A DNA stretch of 64,000 bases from Fimbriimonadaceae bacterium (GTDB lineage Bacteria > Armatimonadota > Fimbriimonadia > Fimbriimonadales > Fimbriimonadaceae), in contig CP075365.1 of assembly GCA_019454125.1 (NCBI GenBank), forward strand, positions 1,358,218 to 1,422,217, given 5' to 3'. The position numbers and the translations under genes are program-made. The notes beneath the pieces were generated by a model. It saw only the letters and a program-made list of their open reading frames with translations, ran no database searches and was not told the DNA's origin. Below are positions 59,772-64,000 of this stretch, piece after piece. The stretch's first letter is position 1. Each line of letters starts with the position of its first letter.

Positions 59772-59826
59772 CCGGAAGCCCCCTCTCCTCCTGCGAAGGA
59801 GAGGCGGTTGGGGGGTGAGGTTTCCC
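59772..59826. repeat. CT-rich palindromic element (copy 4)
   Basis: It has the same stem and G-rich tail as the element at 56396. It begins 12 bp after the HAF-repeat gene stop, at the head of the 405-bp geneless stretch 59760-60164. Confidence 0.8.
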
Positions 59827-59936
59827 CGGCGTGCCGGCAGCGTTTGTCCCGGCAATCCGCCCGAGCCTCGACCGGGTAGACGGGGCGGGTGGGAGATGGG
59901 CGTGACCCCTCCAGAAACCGCCCTCCAACCGCCTTC

Positions 59937-59969
59937 AAACCGCCCAGAAGCGGTGTTTCTGGGCGGTTT
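59937..59969 (+). terminator. strong hairpin (13-bp stem) followed by 11-bp triplicate
   Basis: AAACCGCCCAGAA pairs perfectly with TTCTGGGCGGTTT around a 7-nt loop. It is followed by three near-copies of TTTCTGGGGAG (59967-60000). It can terminate the exported-protein transcript although the T-tract is short. Confidence 0.5.
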
Positions 59970-60029
59970 CTGGGGAGTTTCCGGGGAGTTTCTGGGCAGA
60001 TCGAAGAGAGGCAAGCGGACGCTCAATCC

Positions 60030-60065
60030 GAAGCCCCTCCCCTCCAGCGAAGGTGAGGGGGCCCG
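60030..60065. repeat. CT-rich palindromic element (copy 5, divergent)
   Basis: CCCCTCCCCTCC and GGTGAGGGG form an imperfect stem around AGCGAA. It resembles the other CT-rich elements. The remaining 100 bp before the protease gene contain nothing recognised. Confidence 0.5.
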
Positions 60066-60164
60066 GCGGGGTCAAAAGCTCGGCCAAGCCACGCGACTTT
60101 GGCACGAAATACCCCCCGGGGGAGAGTCGGCCCCGGGGGAGTGCGTCGGAAAGGAGCCTGCGCC

Positions 60165-61208
60165 TTAGTTAGCCCAGCCCTTGATCGTATTGAACTTGGC
60201 GCTGGTGATCTTGGTGCCCCGGTTGTACTCCTCGAAGACCGGAGTGATGCCGACGAAGGACACGAAGTTCCAGCCGCTGTGCGCCGCCATCACGTACCGG
60301 TCGCTGCCGTTGATGCGGTAGACGCCGCTGCCGCTTTGGCCGCCGAAGGTGTCGATCTTGTAGTACAGGCGCTCGCCCGTGTCGTACTTCACCGTGTCGG
60401 CCATGTAGTACAGGCAGTTGCCGCCGTCGCGGTCGGTCGGGTAGCCGGCGATGTTGCCCATCACGCCCGCCACGTTGCTCCAGTAGCCGTAGCCAAGCCA
60501 GCCGGTCGTGTTGCCGATGTTGCTGGAGAGCCGGATGACGCCCATATCATGGTCGCTGCTGCCGTTGCCGGTCCAACCGGTCCAGCTGAGCAGGTTGCTC
60601 GCGTTGATGCGGCCGTAGGGCTCGCTGGCGCCGTTCTTGCCGGGAGCGACCTGGATCGTCGTGGCCCAGCCACCCTCGCCCTTGTCGTAGACGCAGTGGC
60701 CTGCGGTGATCGCGTGGTTGTTCTCGATCATGGTCGCGCTGCCGACGTACCAGTTGCCGCTCGGGAACTTGATGTAGATCTTGCACTGGGCGCGCCAGGG
60801 ATAGGTCGTGGTGGCGGTGATCTTGGTGCGGCCGTCGCCCCCGAAGACCTTGTTGGTCTGCAGGAACTCCTGGTCGCCCGAGGGCTCGTGGAAGCCGGCC
60901 GTTCGGGAAATGCCGGCGCTGCCGAGCGCATACTCGCCGAAGGCGGTGCGGCGGACGTTCTTATCGCCGGCCATGACCGTCGAGTCCAAGCGCTGGGCGC
61001 TGCGGGTCACCATGTCGAAGCTGACGCCCTGGCCCTCGGACTGGGCCTGCTCGGCATTGTCCTTGACGGCCGGGCTCTTGACCGGAGGGATCGGGCCCAG
61101 CGGCGGCTGCTCGTTGTTGTTCGCGGCGCTCTGGCCGAAGGAGGTCGTGGCCAGCACGGCGGTGATGGCGAGGACGAAGAGGTTCTTGTTGTTGTTCAGC
61201 GATTTCAT
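60165..61208 (-). CDS. exported trypsin-like (S1B glutamyl endopeptidase type) serine protease
   Basis: The product of about 347 residues starts MKSLNNNKNLF with a signal peptide ending ATTSFGQ, then an Asn/Pro/Gln-rich pro-region (about residues 25-80). The catalytic domain shows HAITAGHCVYD (His), SSDHDMGVIRL (Asp) and FGGQSGSGVYRI (Ser), the V8-like triad. The ATG chosen, 8 codons downstream of the longest start, has AAAGGATC at the right distance. It is probably secreted as a zymogen that digests extracellular protein. Confidence 0.9.
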   Translation of the reverse strand: MKSLNNNKNLFVLAITAVLATTSFGQSAANNNEQPPLGPIPPVKSPAVKDNAEQAQSEGQGVSFDMVTRSAQRLDSTVMAGDKNVRRTAFGEYALGSAGISRTAGFHEPSGDQEFLQTNKVFGGDGRTKITATTTYPWRAQCKIYIKFPSGNWYVGSATMIENNHAITAGHCVYDKGEGGWATTIQVAPGKNGASEPYGRINASNLLSWTGWTGNGSSDHDMGVIRLSSNIGNTTGWLGYGYWSNVAGVMGNIAGYPTDRDGGNCLYYMADTVKYDTGERLYYKIDTFGGQSGSGVYRINGSDRYVMAAHSGWNFVSFVGITPVFEEYNRGTKITSAKFNTIKGWAN

Positions 61209-61352
61209 TGTTCTGATCCTTTGATGTCCCACCCATCCGGCGGGTACATCGGCATAGTACGGGGCGGGGTGTCACGGATCCGTTACACGGCCGGACCGGC
61301 CCTCCGTGACAAGCCGTAACGCCCCTGTCACGCTCGCGGCGCTCGTTGCGCG

Positions 61353-61358
61353 TACAAT
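61353..61358 (+). promoter_or_regulatory. -10 box (TACAAT) of a leaderless gene
   Basis: TACAAT ends 7 nt before the livF ATG, with no clear Shine-Dalgarno sequence. Confidence 0.45.
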
Positions 61359-61365
61359 CGGGGCC

Positions 61366-62067
61366 ATGCTGACGATTGAGAACCTGGACGTCTATTACGG
61401 GGCGATCCAGGCTCTGAACGGGGTGAGCCTCCACGTGGAACGCGGGGAGATCGTGGCGATCATCGGCTCCAACGGGGCGGGGAAGAGCACCCTGTTGCGC
61501 ACGATCAGCGGCTTGAACCGCCCGCGGAACGGCCGCATCGTCTTCGAGGGCCAAGAGATCCAGGGCACGCCTCCGGACCAGATCGTCGTCAAAGGGATCA
61601 GCCAGTCGCCGGAAGGCCGCCGCATCTTCACGAACATGACCGTCCACGAGAACTTGCAGCTCGGCGCCTACACCCGCAAGGACGGAGAGGTCGAGGCGGA
61701 CATGGAGAAGGTCATGAACAAGTTCCCTCGGGTCCGCGAACGGCTGCGCCAAAGCGCAGGCACCATGAGCGGCGGCGAACAGCAGATGCTCGCAATCTGC
61801 CGCGCCCTGATGTCCCGGCCCCACCTGCTGCTGCTGGACGAACCCAGCATGGGGCTCGCCCCCAACCTTGTCACCGAGATCTTCAACATCATCGGCGAGC
61901 TGAACCGCGACGGCACCACCATCCTGCTGGTCGAGCAGAACGCCCACCGCGCGCTGGAGATCGCCCACCGCGCCTATGTCCTGGAGACGGGGGAACTCGT
62001 CCTTGAAGGCAAGGGCAAGGAACTGCTAGAGGATCCGCGCGTGCGAGAGGCCTACTTGGGCGGATGA
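61366..62067 (+). CDS. livF: branched-chain amino acid type ABC transporter ATPase LivF
   Basis: The 233-residue ABC ATPase has Walker A IIGSNGAGKSTLL, Q-loop region, signature TMSGGEQQMLAICRALM, Walker B LLLLDEPSMGLAPNLV and the switch His in LVEQNAHRALEI. GLAPNLV and the short C-terminal tail ending EAYLGG are typical of LivF. The other liv genes are not in the window. The start at MLTIENLDVYYG follows a -10 box; it overlaps rimI by 4 nt. Confidence 0.92.
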   Translation: MLTIENLDVYYGAIQALNGVSLHVERGEIVAIIGSNGAGKSTLLRTISGLNRPRNGRIVFEGQEIQGTPPDQIVVKGISQSPEGRRIFTNMTVHENLQLGAYTRKDGEVEADMEKVMNKFPRVRERLRQSAGTMSGGEQQMLAICRALMSRPHLLLLDEPSMGLAPNLVTEIFNIIGELNRDGTTILLVEQNAHRALEIAHRAYVLETGELVLEGKGKELLEDPRVREAYLGG

Positions 62068-62519
62068 AGGGCCTGCGCTTCGAAGCGCTCAAGGAAAGCC
62101 ACCTCAACGCCATCTTGGAGATCGAGCGGGCTTCGCAGGGGGTGCCGTGGTCCGAACAGGCCTTTCGCAACGAACTCGGCCACGATCACGGCATCTTCCT
62201 TGTCGCGATCGTCGATGGCAAGGTCGTCGGCTTCGCGGGCGCGTGGGTCTTGATCGACGAGGCCCACGTGACGACCGTCGCCATCCACCCCACGATGCGC
62301 CGCAAGGGGTTGGGGGAGAAGCTGGTCTTGGAGCTCCTTTCGCGCAGCCAAGAGAAAGGCGCCACCTGTGCCACCCTGGAAGTTCGCGCGAGCAATGAAG
62401 CCGCCATCCACCTCTACCGGAAGCTCGGCTTTGTGGACGCGGCGGTCCGTAAGAACTACTATCCCGACAACCGCGAGGACGCCCTCGTCATGTGGCGCTA
62501 CGAACTGGGTGCCGCGTGA
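62064..62519 (+). CDS. rimI: ribosomal-protein-alanine N-acetyltransferase RimI
   Basis: The 151-residue GNAT protein has the RimI pattern: AILEIERASQGVPWSEQAFRNEL, VAIHPTMRRKGLGEKLVLELL (acetyl-CoA loop RxxGxG), ATLEVRASNEAAIHLYRKLGF and a C-terminal NYYPDNREDALVMWR. It acetylates the N-terminus of ribosomal protein S18. The rimI-tsaD pairing is widespread and the GTGA overlap couples translation. Confidence 0.92.
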   Translation: MKGLRFEALKESHLNAILEIERASQGVPWSEQAFRNELGHDHGIFLVAIVDGKVVGFAGAWVLIDEAHVTTVAIHPTMRRKGLGEKLVLELLSRSQEKGATCATLEVRASNEAAIHLYRKLGFVDAAVRKNYYPDNREDALVMWRYELGAA

Positions 62520-63517
62520 CGTTCTTCCCAGGCGCCGTCCTTGGGTTGGAATCGAGCTGTGACGAGACGAGCGCGGCGCTCTTCGAAAGCGGCCGCGTCG
62601 TCACGAACGTCGTTTCCAGCCAGGCCGCCCTCCACGAAAAGTGGGGCGGGGTCGTGCCGGAAGCGGCCGCCCGCGCCCACGTCGAAGCCATCGTCCCCGT
62701 GCTCCAGGAAGCGCTCCAGGGCCGCCGGCCAGACGCGGTCGCCGTGACGAACCGGCCCGGGCTGGTGGGGGCGCTCAGCGTCGGGGTCTCGGCCGCAAAG
62801 GCCCTGGCGATGCTCTGGGAGCTGCCTTTGATCGCGGTGCACCATATAGAAGGGCACATCTTAAGCGTGCTGGCGGAGGCGCCGGACGTCGCTTTCCCCC
62901 ACCTCTGCCTCGTGGTCTCGGGCGGGCACACGGAGATCGTGGAAGTCTTGGAGCCCGGGCGCTACCGGCTCTTGGGCCAGACCGTCGACGACGCCGCAGG
63001 CGAAGCCTTCGACAAAGGGGCGCGCCTGTTCGGATTGGGCTATCCCGGCGGGAAGGCGATCCAAGACGCCGCCGCCCAAGGGAACCCCGCCCGGTACCGG
63101 CTTCCCCGCGCCACGACGAGCGACCCGCTCGACCTCAGCTTCAGCGGCCTGAAGACGGCGGTGCTCAGGCTGGTGGAAAAGGAAGGCCCTGCCCTGAGCG
63201 TGCCGGACGCGGCCGCCTCGCTCCAGGCCGCGATCGTCGACGCCCTCGCCCAGCGCGTCCTTCACGCCCTCGACCGCCACCCCTACGCGGGCCTTTCGCT
63301 GGTTGGCGGGGTCGCCGCCAACCAAGCCCTCCGGACGCGCCTCGCCAAAGAGGCAGAGCGCCGGGGCCTTCCGTTCTGGGTGCCGTCACCCGGCCTCTGC
63401 ACGGACAACGCCGCGATGGTTGCGGTGGCGGGGAGCGTGCGGCTGGCACGGGGGGAGAGGAGCGGTTTCGACTTCGATTGTGAGGCGGCGAGCCCCCTCC
63501 CCGGTCAGATTACGTAA
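62516..63517 (+). CDS. tsaD: tRNA N6-adenosine threonylcarbamoyltransferase TsaD
   Basis: The 333-residue ASKHA-fold enzyme forms t6A37 in ANN-decoding tRNAs together with TsaB/E. Motifs are VLGLESSCDETSAAL, LIAVHHIEGHILS with metal His residues, VVSGGHTEIVEV, DDAAGEAFDKGARLFGLGYPGG and VGGVAANQALRTRL. The GTG start overlaps the rimI stop, preferable to the ORF's earlier Met inside rimI. Confidence 0.94.
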   Translation: MTFFPGAVLGLESSCDETSAALFESGRVVTNVVSSQAALHEKWGGVVPEAAARAHVEAIVPVLQEALQGRRPDAVAVTNRPGLVGALSVGVSAAKALAMLWELPLIAVHHIEGHILSVLAEAPDVAFPHLCLVVSGGHTEIVEVLEPGRYRLLGQTVDDAAGEAFDKGARLFGLGYPGGKAIQDAAAQGNPARYRLPRATTSDPLDLSFSGLKTAVLRLVEKEGPALSVPDAAASLQAAIVDALAQRVLHALDRHPYAGLSLVGGVAANQALRTRLAKEAERRGLPFWVPSPGLCTDNAAMVAVAGSVRLARGERSGFDFDCEAASPLPGQIT

Positions 63518-63520
63518 ACT
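63515..63520 (+). promoter_or_regulatory. possible -10 box (TAAACT) of a leaderless gene
   Basis: TAAACT overlaps the end of tsaD and ends 7 nt before the next ATG. Confidence 0.3.
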
Positions 63521-63527
63521 AAGCGGG

Positions 63528-64000
63528 ATGAGCGAGACCTCCGGAATCGAACCCACGGTAGAAAGTCCGAGCCAGGTGGAAAGGAAGAAGCACGAGCTTT
63601 CGCCCCAGATGCGCGGCCTCGCCCTGACCGGGATCGTGCTGCTCGCCCTCGGAGGCGTCTCCTGGGCGCTGGGCATCCGCGCAGATTCGATCCGGCGCGA
63701 GACGTTTGGCCGGGGGGTGGACGCGCTCGCCGCCTCGATGACCTATTCGGTCATCGAGCTTCAATCGCAGAGGTTCGAGAACCGCGGGGAACGGTTGCAG
63801 CTGATCGTGGACGAGGTCGCCCGGGCAGGCAGATATGAGAAGGTCGTCGTGGCCGACCCCCAAGGGGCGGTCCTCGCCACCACCGACTCACAGCTGCGCG
63901 GTCAAGTGCTAGAGTCCGTCAAGGATCTGAAGGCGCCCGCGAAGGTCGAGACGCGGGACGGTCGCGACAAGGCCTCGACCCCGATCCAGGCCAAGGGCGG
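63528..64000 (+). CDS. membrane-anchored sensor-like protein, N-terminal part (3' end outside window)
   Basis: The open frame runs to the window end (157 codons). Residues 1-28 are polar and cytoplasmic, followed by one membrane segment (LALTGIVLLALGGVSWALGI) and an extracytoplasmic helical domain (RETFGRGVDALAASMTYSVIELQSQ, GRYEKVVVADPQGAVLAT). That arrangement is typical of the sensor part of histidine kinases or chemoreceptors, with a PAS/sCache-like VVVADPQGAVLATTD strand. Output domain is not visible. Confidence 0.75.
   Translation, partial: MSETSGIEPTVESPSQVERKKHELSPQMRGLALTGIVLLALGGVSWALGIRADSIRRETFGRGVDALAASMTYSVIELQSQRFENRGERLQLIVDEVARAGRYEKVVVADPQGAVLATTDSQLRGQVLESVKDLKAPAKVETRDGRDKASTPIQAKG

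Noticed and set aside
60099-61319. 406-codon plus-strand frame
   Set aside because: Antisense to the serine protease, whose complete catalytic triad is on the other strand.

Overview
The window is a high-GC bacterial chromosome segment with dense coding, many exported proteins carrying signal peptides, a flagellar operon, type IV pilus ATPases, a REP/RAYT repeat island and a PEP-CTERM-type remnant. The gene mix and the long extracellular repeat proteins suit Armatimonadota (Fimbriimonadia-like). That placement is inference from protein style, not from a marker gene.

Layout. 1-2742: end of an M42 peptidase, a putative selenocysteine-containing HMA lipoprotein, a VOC protein, a stand-alone 5'-3' exonuclease and tRNA-Arg(UCG). 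2765-10036 (minus strand): flgB-flgC-fliE-fliF-fliG-fliH-fliI-fliJ, then a lytic transglycosylase and a MotE-like protein, which together are the rod/basal body/export core. 10203-14569: an aminotransferase, a BTAD regulator and two exported proteins of unknown role. 14570-19474: a repeat island with a heptad repeat, seven copies of a 25-bp REP palindrome, a 1107-bp tandem duplication, broken genes, one RAYT transposase and a 70-bp tandem repeat. 19475-25914: dapA-cmk, a DUF1579 protein, pilT, an HDOD protein and pilB. 26048-40992: tRNA-Leu(CAG), large secreted proteins, a bacterial-PH pair, cyclophilin, gpmA, DinB proteins and a 2-oxoacid dehydrogenase E2. 41125-49270: moxR-DUF58-transglutaminase-holA-gpx, then dnaB and a protein of unknown function. 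49274-56319 (minus strand): flhA-accD-accA-dinB-crcB-msrA-hypothetical-selW-zinc peptidase. 56574-64000: two exported proteins, an exported serine protease, livF, rimI-tsaD and a partial membrane protein.

The main finding is that two unrelated genes each have an in-frame UGA exactly where the family has a redox cysteine: GMT-UGA-ASC in an HMA-domain lipoprotein and CVE-UGA-NY in a SelW/Rdx protein. Each UGA is followed by a hairpin at a distance suited to a bacterial SECIS element. Together they argue that this organism inserts selenocysteine, although selA/B/C/D are not in the window. Both proteins, plus an exported Cys-glutathione peroxidase and an exported-looking MsrA, suggest investment in thiol/selenol redox chemistry at the cell envelope.

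Other notable signals are a G9 tract that places the only good start of an exported protein out of frame, -10-like TANAAT boxes 5-9 nt upstream of several start codons (leaderless transcripts), a C-terminal domain shared by three exported proteins, and a palindromic repeat translated inside a coding sequence.
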